From an uncultured Roseburia sp. (lineage in GTDB: Bacteria > Bacillota > Clostridia > Lachnospirales > Lachnospiraceae), in the NCBI GenBank assembly GCA_934309475.1, contig CAKRDK010000007.1, positions 36,695-100,694 of the forward strand: a stretch of 64,000 nucleotides of DNA, written 5' to 3'. This document shows, piece by piece, positions 1 to 11,550 of the stretch. A program made the translations under genes and the position numbers. Position 1 is the stretch's first letter. Each line of letters opens with the position of its first letter. The notes beneath the pieces are model-generated. The model saw only the letters and a program-made list of their open reading frames with translations, was not told the DNA's origin and did not search any database.

Positions 1-79
1 TATACAAATAGCACAATACGAAAAGGTATTACTCAAAAACTTTCCGTCATTATGAATATTCTAATGGGAGGAATTACGT

Positions 80-1411
80 ATGAAAAGAAAAGTTTTAGCA
101 ATGATGATGGTATCAGCAATGGCAGCATCTCTTTTAGCCGGATGCGGGGGAAGCAGTTCAGGCGGAGACAGCAGCAGTAATGCAGGAACAACAGAGAATG
201 GTGGCAGTTCCGAGGACGGACACACATTAACCGTTTATGCATGGGACAAAAACTTTAACATTCCTGCTTTGGAAGCAGCAGAAGCTGATTATCAGGAGAA
301 CGTTGACCCTGATTTCAAACTTGACATTGTAGAGCAGTCTCAGTCATCTGATATAGAGGATGCTGTTACACTGGCAGGTTCCGCAGGAGATTACAGCACA
401 CTTCCTGATATCGTTCTTTTCCAGGATCATTACATTCAGAGATATGTAGCAGATTATCCGGATGCATGGGTATCCGTAGATGATGCAGATGTGAACTGGG
501 ATGACTTCGGAGCAGAGAAGCTTTCTTATTCTACAATTGATGGAGTTCATTATGGATTCCCGGTAGATAACGGAACAGTCATTTTTGCATACAGAACCGA
601 TATCTTAGAGGAATGTGGATATACCATTGATGATGTGACAGGAATCACATGGGATAAATTCATCGAGATTGGTAAAGAAGTATACGATAAAACAGGAAAA
701 TACTTACTTTCCATGGACGGTGACGGAAACGATTTACCTTACATGATGCTTCAGGCAGAGGGCGTTTCACAGTTCAAAGATGGTAAAGCCAATATCGTAG
801 ACAACGAGACATTAGTCCAGATTATCGATGTCATCGAGAGAATGATTGAGAACAATGTATTATATCTTGCAAACGACTGGTCAGACTACACAGATCAGAC
901 AATCGTCGGCGATAAAGTTGCAGGTGTTATGAATGGTAACTGGATTATTCCTACCATCGAACAGGTTTCTGAAAACAGTGGTAAATGGGAAATCACATCT
1001 ATGCCTACATTAGGCGGTGAAGAAGGATATGCTTCCAATGGTGGATCTTCTCTTTACATCACAAGCAACTGCAAGAACGTAGATTTAGCAAAATCATTCT
1101 TAGCATATACATTTGGCGGAAGCTCCACAACATATGATGCAGCTCTGAAAAACGGTGGTGTTATCACAACATGTATCTCAGCAGGTCAGTCTGATGTTTA
1201 CAACGAAGGTGTTGAATACTTCAATAACCAGGCTATCTACGCTAAAATCGTAGAGATGGGCTCTCATGTACAGGTTGTAGAGCAGAGCGATTACCACTAC
1301 ACATGTCGTGAAAAAGTGGCGGCAGCAATCATTCAGATTAAAGACGGAACAGATGAGACAACAGCATTACAGGATGCACAGGATCAGTTAGATTTCGAAA
1401 TGCAGCAGTAA
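80..1411 (+). CDS. ABC sugar transporter, extracellular solute-binding lipoprotein
   Basis: Substrate-binding component of a carbohydrate ABC importer (family 1 solute-binding protein), 443 residues, anchored outside the membrane. The first 22 residues form a lipoprotein signal ending in the lipobox LLAGC, followed by a Gly/Ser/Asn-rich linker typical of Firmicute binding proteins. The start is fixed by GGGAGG at 66-71. Two MalF/MalG-type permeases and a beta-galactosidase follow on the same strand, so a galactoside or short galacto-oligosaccharide is the likely substrate; this rests on context only. No ATPase gene is present in the locus, so a shared MsmK-type ATPase elsewhere in the genome is expected. 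Confidence 0.9.
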   Translation: MKRKVLAMMMVSAMAASLLAGCGGSSSGGDSSSNAGTTENGGSSEDGHTLTVYAWDKNFNIPALEAAEADYQENVDPDFKLDIVEQSQSSDIEDAVTLAGSAGDYSTLPDIVLFQDHYIQRYVADYPDAWVSVDDADVNWDDFGAEKLSYSTIDGVHYGFPVDNGTVIFAYRTDILEECGYTIDDVTGITWDKFIEIGKEVYDKTGKYLLSMDGDGNDLPYMMLQAEGVSQFKDGKANIVDNETLVQIIDVIERMIENNVLYLANDWSDYTDQTIVGDKVAGVMNGNWIIPTIEQVSENSGKWEITSMPTLGGEEGYASNGGSSLYITSNCKNVDLAKSFLAYTFGGSSTTYDAALKNGGVITTCISAGQSDVYNEGVEYFNNQAIYAKIVEMGSHVQVVEQSDYHYTCREKVAAAIIQIKDGTDETTALQDAQDQLDFEMQQ

Positions 1412-1433
1412 GGTATGATTAGGATTTAGGGGA

Positions 1434-1466
1434 CGGGGAGCCGGTAAGACTGACTCCCCGTTTGTT
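1434..1466 (+). terminator. Intercistronic stem-loop after the binding-protein gene
   Basis: CGGGGAG (1434-1440) pairs with CTCCCCG (1454-1460), followed by TTTGTT. It sits between the binding protein and its permeases. Such hairpins commonly stabilise the upstream message or partly terminate, so that the binding protein is made in excess of the permeases. Confidence 0.6.
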
Positions 1467-1490
1467 ACTAAAAGGAGGACTGGTTCAACG

Positions 1491-2384
1491 ATGAAGAAAA
1501 AGAGAACTGTAACAGCAAAGCAGCATGCGGCAGGATGGGCCTTCCTGACACCAGCCACATTATTAATCGTAATTATGAGTTTTTACCCGATTGTGCAGGC
1601 AATTATTATGTCGCTTAAGACGGGGTCAAGTGCTAACATGCAGTGGGCGAATCCGCTGACATACAATTATACGCGAATGTTCCAGGATAAGTTATTTATG
1701 ACAGCAGTCAAAAATACATTCCTGTATCTTATAATAGAAGTGCCAATTATGCTTATCTTAGCCATTTTACTGGCACAGATTCTGAATAACAAAGATTTGA
1801 AATTCAAAGGATTTTTCCGTACCTGCGTATTTTTACCTTGTGCGACCTCTTTAGTATCTTATTCTTTAATTTTTAAATCCTTGTTTGCAACAGACGGACT
1901 GATAAATTCCATCCTCGTAAAGCTGGGAATTTTCGAGTCAAATTTCAACTTCTTGGGTACAGCATCTACAGCAAGAGCAATCATTATTATTGCATTGATC
2001 TGGAGATGGACCGGATATAACATGGTATTTTTCTTAGCAGGACTTCAGAATATTGAATATTCCGTTTATGAAGCAGCCAAAATTGATGGTGCAAGCGGAT
2101 GGAAAACATTCTGGCAAATTACAGTTCCATTGTTAAGACCAACCATTGTCATGACCGTTATCATGTCAATCAATGGTACATTGCAGTTGTTCGATGAGTC
2201 TGTTAACCTGACAAAAGGTGGACCTGCGAACTCCTCCATCACAATGTCCCATTACATTTACAACAACTCTTTCGGAGATGGTGTAGCGAACTTTGGATAT
2301 GCATCCGCAATGTCCTTCTTTGTATTTATTTTAGTTGCAATTCTGGCAATGATTAATATGAAAGTAGGTGATAAGCGTGACTAA
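1491..2384 (+). CDS. ABC sugar transporter permease, MalF/UgpA type
   Basis: Inner-membrane permease of the same sugar importer, 297 residues with about six membrane helices. The cytoplasmic EAA loop is visible as EAAKIDGASGWKTFWQITVPLL, with the conserved EAA and the G ten residues or so later, which docks on the ATPase. AAAGGAGG at 1471-1478 sets the start. The next gene overlaps its last codons, so the two permeases are translationally coupled. Confidence 0.92.
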   Translation: MKKKRTVTAKQHAAGWAFLTPATLLIVIMSFYPIVQAIIMSLKTGSSANMQWANPLTYNYTRMFQDKLFMTAVKNTFLYLIIEVPIMLILAILLAQILNNKDLKFKGFFRTCVFLPCATSLVSYSLIFKSLFATDGLINSILVKLGIFESNFNFLGTASTARAIIIIALIWRWTGYNMVFFLAGLQNIEYSVYEAAKIDGASGWKTFWQITVPLLRPTIVMTVIMSINGTLQLFDESVNLTKGGPANSSITMSHYIYNNSFGDGVANFGYASAMSFFVFILVAILAMINMKVGDKRD

Positions 2385-3207
2385 GAAAAGACATACTTCA
2401 CACATTCAGCGAAAATTAATACCATCTTACATTTTCCTTATCATTGTTTCGTTTATTTCCGTATTTCCGCTTTATTGGATGATTACGGCAGCAACGAACA
2501 CCACAGTAGAGGTGGCAAGAGGAAAAATCACGTTTGGCCTGCATGCATTGGAGAATTTCCAGAAACTGACGCAGGGACAGGATCTTTGGGGCGCATTATG
2601 GAACTCATTTTTCTATGCCGGAGTTCAGACAATCGTAGCATTATTAATCTGTTCTCTTGCCGGTTATGGATTTGAGTTATACCATGACAAATTAAAAGAC
2701 AAAGTATTTTCATTTTTACTGCTTGCCATGATGGTACCGCAGGTTGCAACCATGATTCCATTGTTTAAAATGATTGCAAAAATGAAACTCTTAAATACTG
2801 TGTGGGCATTTATTTTACCTGCCATTTCCACACCGTTTCTGATTATGATGTTCCGTCAGAATTCCAGAAACTTCCCGGTGGATATTTTAGAGGCGGCGCG
2901 TATTGACGGCCTGAGTGAATTCAAGATTTTCTTCAAGATGTATTTGCCGGTTATGAAATCGACTTATGCAGCAGCAGCCGTTATCACATTTATGAATGCA
3001 TGGAATGCATATTTGTGGCCGAAGGTAGTTATGAGTGACAACAGAGCACAGACGATGCCGATGTTGATTGCAAACTTAGCTGCCGGTTATACGGTAGATT
3101 ATGGCGTGCTTATGATGGGTGTATTATTCTGTTCGATTCCAACCATGATTATTTTCTTCGTATTGCAGAAACAGTTCGCAGAAGGTATTACTGGTGCAGT
3201 AAAATAA
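2377..3207 (+). CDS. ABC sugar transporter permease, MalG/UgpE type
   Basis: Second permease of the importer, 276 residues, six predicted membrane helices, with an EAA loop (LEAARIDGLSEFKIFF region). I start it at GTG 2377, which lies 8 nt inside the preceding gene and has AGGTGA (2365-2370) at a good distance. A GTG at 2368 is also in frame but has no ribosome site. Forms the channel with the upstream permease. A strong hairpin follows the stop. Confidence 0.88.
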   Translation: MTKKRHTSHIQRKLIPSYIFLIIVSFISVFPLYWMITAATNTTVEVARGKITFGLHALENFQKLTQGQDLWGALWNSFFYAGVQTIVALLICSLAGYGFELYHDKLKDKVFSFLLLAMMVPQVATMIPLFKMIAKMKLLNTVWAFILPAISTPFLIMMFRQNSRNFPVDILEAARIDGLSEFKIFFKMYLPVMKSTYAAAAVITFMNAWNAYLWPKVVMSDNRAQTMPMLIANLAAGYTVDYGVLMMGVLFCSIPTMIIFFVLQKQFAEGITGAVK

Positions 3208-3217
3208 GACTTAGTAT

Positions 3218-3248
3218 AAGCCGGTGGTGATTGTCGCCGCCGGCTTTT
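3218..3248 (+). terminator. Stem-loop between permease gene and lacZ
   Basis: AAGCCGGTGGTG (3218-3229) pairs with CGCCGCCGGCTT (3235-3246) through two G-U pairs, then TT. The T-run is short, so it probably tunes rather than stops read-through into the beta-galactosidase gene. Confidence 0.6.
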
Positions 3249-3266
3249 GGTATCACAAGGAGGTAA

Positions 3267-6332
<3,066 letters not shown>

Positions 6333-6341
6333 GAAAATAGT

Positions 6342-6371
6342 TTGACAGTAGAGGAAAAATCTGCATATAAT
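6342..6371 (+). promoter_or_regulatory. Sigma-A promoter of the short 6.4-6.6 kb transcript
   Basis: TTGACA (6342-6347), 18-nt spacer, TATAAT (6366-6371): both boxes match consensus exactly. It begins 10 nt after the lacZ stop and reads toward the terminator at 6613-6644, defining a unit of about 265 nt. Confidence 0.75.
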
Positions 6372-6437
6372 AAAAATATGTAGAGTGGCAGTGAAATAGA
6401 AAGTGACTGTCGATGCAAATAACAGGAAAGTGAGGTA

Positions 6438-6527
6438 ATGAATATGAGATTTGAGAATGTATGTAAGAAAGAGATTGTAATTGAATATCGTTTTATTACC
6501 TCGGTCAGACGGAGAGAACAGCAGTAG
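6438..6527 (+). CDS. Possible 29-residue peptide, or part of a small RNA
   Basis: Short reading frame beginning MNMRFENVCKKE and ending RRREQQ, basic, with GTGAGG six nt upstream of the ATG. It lies between a consensus promoter and a strong terminator, so the region is very probably transcribed. I do not recognise the peptide. The unit may instead be a regulatory RNA with no coding function, or the remnant of a longer gene. Confidence 0.3.
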   Translation: MNMRFENVCKKEIVIEYRFITSVRRREQQ

Positions 6528-6612
6528 GTATGCAAAACTGTGTGGTGGGATTGACAGCACACTTGAAATTAGAAATGACAGTATAACAGAGTTTGTAGTT
6601 CATTGGATGAGA

Positions 6613-6644
6613 AGACCGTGGCATTTTTTGCTACGGTCTTTTTG
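6613..6644 (+). terminator. Rho-independent terminator of the short transcript
   Basis: AGACCGTGGC (6613-6622) pairs with GCTACGGTCT (6630-6639) around a T-rich loop, followed by TTTTT. It lies 28 nt upstream of the start codon of the next gene. Confidence 0.85.
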
Positions 6645-6671
6645 CGTCCAAAAACAAGGAGAAAAGAGAAA

Positions 6672-8243
6672 ATGATAATAAGAGAAGAGAGAATCGAAGA
6701 TTATAAACAGACAGAATGGATGACAATGAGAGCATTTTGGAATATTCACGGTCCGGGATGCAATGAGCATCTTCTGGTGCACAAAATAAGAGAATCGAAA
6801 GATTATCTGCCGAATCTCAGCCGCGTTGCCGAGATAGATGGAAAAATTGTCGGGGCAATTTTTTTTACAAAGGCATGGATAAAAGATGGGGAAAAAGAAC
6901 ATGGTATAGTTACCTTTGGACCGCTTTGCGTCGACCCGATGTACCAGTCAAGACAGGTCGGAGCAGCTCTTTTAAAAGAAACAATTGCGTTAGCGAAGGA
7001 GGCAGGCTATCCGGGAATCGTAATATTTGGAGAGCCGGATTATTATCCCAAACATGGTTTTGTTACCTGCGACCATTTTGGCATCACGGACTGTGAAGGC
7101 AGAAATTTTGATGCATTTATGGCATATGAATTGCAGAAAGATGGATTTGCGCATATTTCAGGAAAATTTTACGAGGCAGAGGTGTTTGAGGCGTGCGAGG
7201 ATGAGACAGAGTTGGAAAAATTTACGTCACAATTTCCATTTTGTCCAAAGTTAAAACTTGCATGTCAGTGGCTTCATAAGGAGAGACTGGGGCGGATTTC
7301 AAATGTGCAGAAGAATTGTTTTTCTATATCTTATTGGGAGGCAGAACTTCCGGCAAGGTGCAAAGGGGATTTCTATAAGGGGAAGAAGACTTATCCGATT
7401 GTGGGAGATTATGTAACGTTTGAGTATCAGCCGAATGGAGATTCAAGAATTCTTGAGGTATGTGAGAGAAAAAGTGTGCTGAAACGACCGTTCCCGCGGG
7501 ACCACAGTGTTAAAAATACACTAGAACAGGAAATGGTGGCAAATGTGGATGCCTGTTTTATTGTCAGTTCATTGAATGACAATTTTAATGTCAACCGCAT
7601 AATCCGTTATGCTGCGACGGTGCGTCAGGGGAATGCAAAACCAGTTGTAGTTCTGACAAAAGCGGATTTGTGTGAGAAAGCGGAAAGGTATATTGACCAA
7701 ATTACAGCAAATATTCCGGAGACAGAGGTGCTTGCAGTAAGTGCAAAGACAGGTGAAGGGATGGACGGATTACAAAAATATTGTGTTCCGGGAACGACAA
7801 TTGCATTGTTAGGTTCATCAGGAGTTGGGAAATCTACACTTGTAAATGCTTTGGTAGGAGAAGAAATCATGACCACAAGTGAAATCAGGGAGCGCGATGC
7901 CAAGGGGCGTCATACTACAACAACCAGGCAGCTTCTCACGGCGGAAAATGGGGTGACATTTGTCGATACGCCCGGAATGCGAGAGATTGCATTGGGCGAT
8001 GTCACAGGTGGAATCGATGAAACATTTTTGGATATAGCAGAACTTGAAAAATGCTGCAAATTTAATAATTGCAGACATATTACCGAACCGGGATGTGCGA
8101 TAAAAGCAGCGATTGCTGCGGGAAATCTATCGGAAGAACGATTTGCGATGTATCAAAGCATGCAGCAGGAGAGCAGGCAGTATTTTGACCGCAAAGCAGT
8201 TGCACTGAAACGTAGAGAAAGGAAGAAACATGGAAAAAGATGA
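6672..8243 (+). CDS. rsgA: GNAT acetyltransferase fused to ribosome GTPase RsgA
   Basis: Two-enzyme fusion, 523 residues. Residues 1 to about 165 are a GNAT N-acetyltransferase (acetyl-CoA loop near QSRQVGAALL). From about residue 200 it is RsgA: an OB-fold, then a circularly permuted GTPase with G4 TKAD and G5 SAKTG before G1 GSSGVGKST (about 381-389) and G3 DTPG, and a C-terminal zinc knuckle with Cys-Cys, Cys-x-His and Cys ligands. RsgA releases factors from the 30S subunit late in assembly. I start at ATG 6672 behind AGGAGA (6657-6662); an in-frame ATG at 6603 lies in the upstream terminator and is rejected. The acetyl acceptor is unknown; a ribosomal or assembly protein would fit the fusion. 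Confidence 0.88.
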   Translation: MIIREERIEDYKQTEWMTMRAFWNIHGPGCNEHLLVHKIRESKDYLPNLSRVAEIDGKIVGAIFFTKAWIKDGEKEHGIVTFGPLCVDPMYQSRQVGAALLKETIALAKEAGYPGIVIFGEPDYYPKHGFVTCDHFGITDCEGRNFDAFMAYELQKDGFAHISGKFYEAEVFEACEDETELEKFTSQFPFCPKLKLACQWLHKERLGRISNVQKNCFSISYWEAELPARCKGDFYKGKKTYPIVGDYVTFEYQPNGDSRILEVCERKSVLKRPFPRDHSVKNTLEQEMVANVDACFIVSSLNDNFNVNRIIRYAATVRQGNAKPVVVLTKADLCEKAERYIDQITANIPETEVLAVSAKTGEGMDGLQKYCVPGTTIALLGSSGVGKSTLVNALVGEEIMTTSEIRERDAKGRHTTTTRQLLTAENGVTFVDTPGMREIALGDVTGGIDETFLDIAELEKCCKFNNCRHITEPGCAIKAAIAAGNLSEERFAMYQSMQQESRQYFDRKAVALKRRERKKHGKR

Positions 8244-8375
8244 AGATAATAGTTATAAATTGCTTCCCGTAAAAAAAGTATAAATCTCCATATTTTCCAC
8301 ATACTAACTCCAAAGCTGGATGAACAGCAAAGTAGTTCAGATAAGACTTACAAAGAATAGTATTGGAGGACGCAT

Positions 8376-8924
8376 ATGAAAGCAACAGGAATTGTTCGAA
8401 GAATAGATGATTTGGGACGTATTGTGGTGCCGAAGGAAATCCGGCGTACATTGCGAATCAGGGAAGGTGATCCGTTGGAGATTTTTACAGACAGGGAGGG
8501 AGAGATTATTTTAAAAAAATACTCGCCAATCGGGGAATTAGGACAGTTTGCCGGGCGTTACGCGGAAAGCCTTGCGCAGACAACGGGACATCTTGTGTGT
8601 ATTACAGACAGAGACCATGTGATTGCGGCGTCCGGAAGCGGGAAGCGTGAATATGATGGAAAAAGTATCAGCAAAGATATGGAGAAGCTGATTGAGGAGC
8701 GCGGAAACATCCTTGCAGAACGTGGAGAAAAACGTTTCATAAAAGTTACGGAAGATGATAAGGCGGAATTTGAAGAGCAGGCAATTAGCACGATTATCTG
8801 TGAGGGAGATGCAATTGGTGCGGTTGTATTGTATGGTAAGGAAGAAAAAGGAAAAATGACCGAGACGGAGAGTAAGCTTGCAGCGGTGGCGGCAGGGTTT
8901 CTCGGACGTCAGATGGAACAGTAG
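8376..8924 (+). CDS. spoVT: Stage V sporulation transcription factor SpoVT (AbrB family)
   Basis: 182 residues, the length of SpoVT. The N-terminal AbrB/MazE swapped-hairpin DNA-binding domain (residues 1-50) reads MKATGIVRRIDDLGRIVVPK and on to RRTLRIREGDPLEIF; the C-terminal part is the GAF-like regulatory domain. SpoVT modulates sigma-G-dependent genes in the forespore, so this bacterium belongs to a spore-forming lineage. TTGGAGG precedes the ATG. A strong terminator follows, so the gene is monocistronic. Confidence 0.92.
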   Translation: MKATGIVRRIDDLGRIVVPKEIRRTLRIREGDPLEIFTDREGEIILKKYSPIGELGQFAGRYAESLAQTTGHLVCITDRDHVIAASGSGKREYDGKSISKDMEKLIEERGNILAERGEKRFIKVTEDDKAEFEEQAISTIICEGDAIGAVVLYGKEEKGKMTETESKLAAVAAGFLGRQMEQ

Positions 8925-8925
8925 G

Positions 8926-8958
8926 AAAAAGAATCAGCCGGCGGGCTGGTTCTTTTTT
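8926..8958 (+). terminator. Terminator after spoVT
   Basis: AAAAAGAATCAGCC (8926-8939) pairs with GGCTGGTTCTTTTT with a single G-U, 4-nt loop, ending in six T. Confidence 0.9.
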
Positions 8959-8962
8959 ACAA

Positions 8963-8991
8963 TTGCTATCTGGAAAAATTTACTATATAAT
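8963..8991 (+). promoter_or_regulatory. Promoter of the phosphatase-kinase operon
   Basis: TTGCTA (8963-8968), 17-nt spacer, TATAAT (8986-8991), just after the spoVT terminator and 48 nt before the phosphatase start. It is the apparent entry promoter of the type VII island and lacks the conserved block seen at the WXG100 promoters. Confidence 0.7.
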
Positions 8992-9039
8992 GCCTTAAGA
9001 ATCATATATTGTGTGAAGAGGGCACAGAATGGAGGAAGG

Positions 9040-9810
9040 ATGAGAATACTAACAGCATATGCAACGGATGCCGGAAACGTAAAACCGGTGAACCAGGATG
9101 CATTATTAATCAAGTCAGCAGCAGTGGATGCAACTGAGACCATGCTGCTTTGCATTTGTGATGGTATGGGGGGACTTTCCATGGGGGAACGTGCAAGTAC
9201 ACATGTAATTTGCCGGTTTTCAGAATGGTATGAGAAATGTCTCACGGAAGCAATGGAAGCGGAGGACCGAGAGGAATTTATCCGGGAACAGTGGGTGGAA
9301 CTTCTCGAGACTGCAAATGTCAAATTGGCAGAGTTCGGGGCGAAGCAGGGCATTAACCTCGGAACAACCTGTACAGCAATGCTTATCATAGGAACAACCT
9401 ATTATGTGATACATGTCGGTGACAGCCGAATCTATGAAATTACTGATAAAATAACACAGTTTACGAACGACCAGACCGTGCTGGCGCGTGAAATCGCGAT
9501 GGGGCGTGTCAGACCGGAAGATGCGGAATCGGATGCACGCGGAAGTATTTTGCTGCAGTGCGTGGGTGCATCGCAGAGTATTGACCCGCAGTTCGTGACG
9601 GGAGAGATCAAGGAAAATGCAGTCTATATGTTATGCAGTGACGGATTCCGGCATAAAGTATCTGCCGAGGAGTTTTTAAAAGGATTTTCACCGGAAGAGA
9701 TGACAGAGGAAAGAAAGATGGAGCGTCAGTGCAACTATTTTGTGGAGCTGAACAAATCAAGGGAAGAGAGAGATAATATTACGGTTCTTCTGGCAAAAAT
9801 ACAGGGTTAA
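9040..9810 (+). CDS. PP2C-family Ser/Thr phosphatase (PrpC/Stp-like)
   Basis: Metal-dependent protein phosphatase, 256 residues, cytoplasmic. Visible motifs: NQDA with metal ligand D20, CDGMGG with D41-G42, GTTCTAML, GDSRIY, and the C-terminal RDNITVLL holding the last metal Asp. Start at ATG 9040 after GGAGGAAGG. The Ser/Thr kinase gene follows 18 nt downstream, the usual PrpC-PrkC pairing, so it should reverse the kinase. Here the pair leads a type VII secretion island instead of following rsgA in a ribosome/cell-wall operon. Confidence 0.92.
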   Translation: MRILTAYATDAGNVKPVNQDALLIKSAAVDATETMLLCICDGMGGLSMGERASTHVICRFSEWYEKCLTEAMEAEDREEFIREQWVELLETANVKLAEFGAKQGINLGTTCTAMLIIGTTYYVIHVGDSRIYEITDKITQFTNDQTVLAREIAMGRVRPEDAESDARGSILLQCVGASQSIDPQFVTGEIKENAVYMLCSDGFRHKVSAEEFLKGFSPEEMTEERKMERQCNYFVELNKSREERDNITVLLAKIQG

Positions 9811-9828
9811 AAGATTAGGGATGAGAGA

Positions 9829-11550
9829 ATGTTAGAAAACGGAACAATAATAGATGGAAAATATAAAATTTTAAATAAAATTGGTCAGGGAGGAATGAGT
9901 GTTGTTTATCTTGCCATGAATGAAAAGGCAAATAAACAGTGGGCAATCAAAGAGGTCCGCAAAGACGTTTCAAAAGACTTCGAAATTATCCGTCAGGGAT
10001 TGATTACGGAGACCAATCTTTTGAAAAAATTAAGCCACCCGAACCTGCCGAGTATCATCGACGTAATTGATACGGAGGATACCTTCCTCATCGTTATGGA
10101 TTACATAGAGGGAAATCCGCTGACGGTTTTGTTAGAAGAGAGCGGGGCGCAGCCGCAGGATCTGGTAATTTCCATTGCGCTGCAGTTATGTGATGTGCTT
10201 TCTTACCTGCACACCAGGGAAAAACCGATTATTTACCGTGATATGAAGCCGGCAAACGTTATGTTAAAGCCAAACGGTGAAGTGGTATTGATTGACTTCG
10301 GTATCGCGCGCGAATACAAGCAGCAGAATATTGCGGATACAACCTGTCTTGGAACGCAGGGCTATGCCGCACCGGAGCAGTTTGGAGGACAGGGACAGAC
10401 GGATGCAAGAACCGATATCTACTGCCTTGGGGCGACATTGTATCATCTGCTGACGGGACACAATCCGAGTGAACCGCCGTATGAGATGTATCCGATTCGT
10501 TACTGGAATGAGAACCTTTCGTCCGGTCTTGAAGAAATCATTCTGACCTGTACGCAGAAAAATCCGGATGACCGTTACCAGAACTGTGAAGAACTACGTT
10601 ATGCGTTGGAACATTATATGGAGATGGATGACGCCTATCGGAGGAAAGAGAAAAGACAGCTGCGCACATTTACGACACTGGTGGCATCTGCGGCTGTTTG
10701 TCTGGCGGTTGGAATCGGATTTCAGGTGGCAGAGGGAAGCCTGAAAAATGATAATTACGAAACGTATTTGTCCGATGCACTTTCCGTGTCAACCTATGAC
10801 GCAGCACTGACCTACTATAAGGACGCGATTTATCTGGAGCCGGGAAAACAGGAAGCGTACATGGCACTGCTTGATAAAATGATGGAGGACGATAATTTCA
10901 CGGAGGAGGAAGCATACACACTCCGTGAGATTCTTCAGTATAAGACAAGCAACAGTGAAAGCTGTGAAGATGCTTTTATGAAAAACAAAGCAGATTATGA
11001 GGAATTTTCGTACCAGCTTGGACTCGCCTATTTTTACTCTTATGAGGAAAATGGAAATAAAAATAATGCAAAAAAGTGGTTAAAGATTGCAGCAGAGTCC
11101 CAGAACCTCGATGAAAATAAAGTGGAACGTGCAACGAGACTTTTAAAAATCTCTGAATATTATTTGAAAATCGGCGTTCAGAGTAAGTCGGGGGATGAGT
11201 CAACCTCTTACAAAGATTACTGGGAGGATTTAAAACAGCTTTCAGAGGGAAATCTTGTGGAGATGGATAATGAGGTTACAGCATTGATGATGTACAATGA
11301 GGTTGCTTATCAGATTGCAACCAATGCACAGAAGTTCACAGACGCGGGCGTGACACAGGAAGACATGGAAGCGATGTTAGATGAGATTACGCAGCATGTG
11401 GAATCGGATATTCGTGTGACAGAACAGAATCAGCAGAGAATCCAGGAACTGATGGATAAAGTAAGCCAGAATGTGGAAAATGCAAAGCGCGAGTTAAATG
11501 TCAATGCGTCCGTGCAGAAGGAGGAAAAAGAAAATGATTCTAATGAGTAA
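9829..11550 (+). CDS. Membrane Ser/Thr protein kinase, candidate EssB counterpart
   Basis: Hanks-type kinase of 573 residues. The kinase domain (about 8-265) is complete: glycine loop GQGGMS, ATP lysine K41 in WAIK, catalytic D138 in YRDMKPAN with N143, metal D156 in DFG, and APE. One membrane helix (about 281-303) leads to an extracytoplasmic helical domain with a TPR-like start (YKDAIYLEPGKQEAYMALL) and coiled-coil end. It lacks the PASTA repeats of PrkC. The order kinase fold, single helix, external helical domain is that of the type VII subunit EssB/YukC, whose kinase fold is inactive. Probably phosphorylates Thr motifs in the next gene product and the FHA proteins; this is inference. Confidence 0.88.
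   Translation: MLENGTIIDGKYKILNKIGQGGMSVVYLAMNEKANKQWAIKEVRKDVSKDFEIIRQGLITETNLLKKLSHPNLPSIIDVIDTEDTFLIVMDYIEGNPLTVLLEESGAQPQDLVISIALQLCDVLSYLHTREKPIIYRDMKPANVMLKPNGEVVLIDFGIAREYKQQNIADTTCLGTQGYAAPEQFGGQGQTDARTDIYCLGATLYHLLTGHNPSEPPYEMYPIRYWNENLSSGLEEIILTCTQKNPDDRYQNCEELRYALEHYMEMDDAYRRKEKRQLRTFTTLVASAAVCLAVGIGFQVAEGSLKNDNYETYLSDALSVSTYDAALTYYKDAIYLEPGKQEAYMALLDKMMEDDNFTEEEAYTLREILQYKTSNSESCEDAFMKNKADYEEFSYQLGLAYFYSYEENGNKNNAKKWLKIAAESQNLDENKVERATRLLKISEYYLKIGVQSKSGDESTSYKDYWEDLKQLSEGNLVEMDNEVTALMMYNEVAYQIATNAQKFTDAGVTQEDMEAMLDEITQHVESDIRVTEQNQQRIQELMDKVSQNVENAKRELNVNASVQKEEKENDSNE

Noticed and set aside
6603..6671. N-terminal extension of the GNAT-RsgA fusion from ATG 6603
   Set aside because: The segment is the terminator of the upstream short transcript and has no ribosome site; ATG 6672 has AGGAGA at proper distance.
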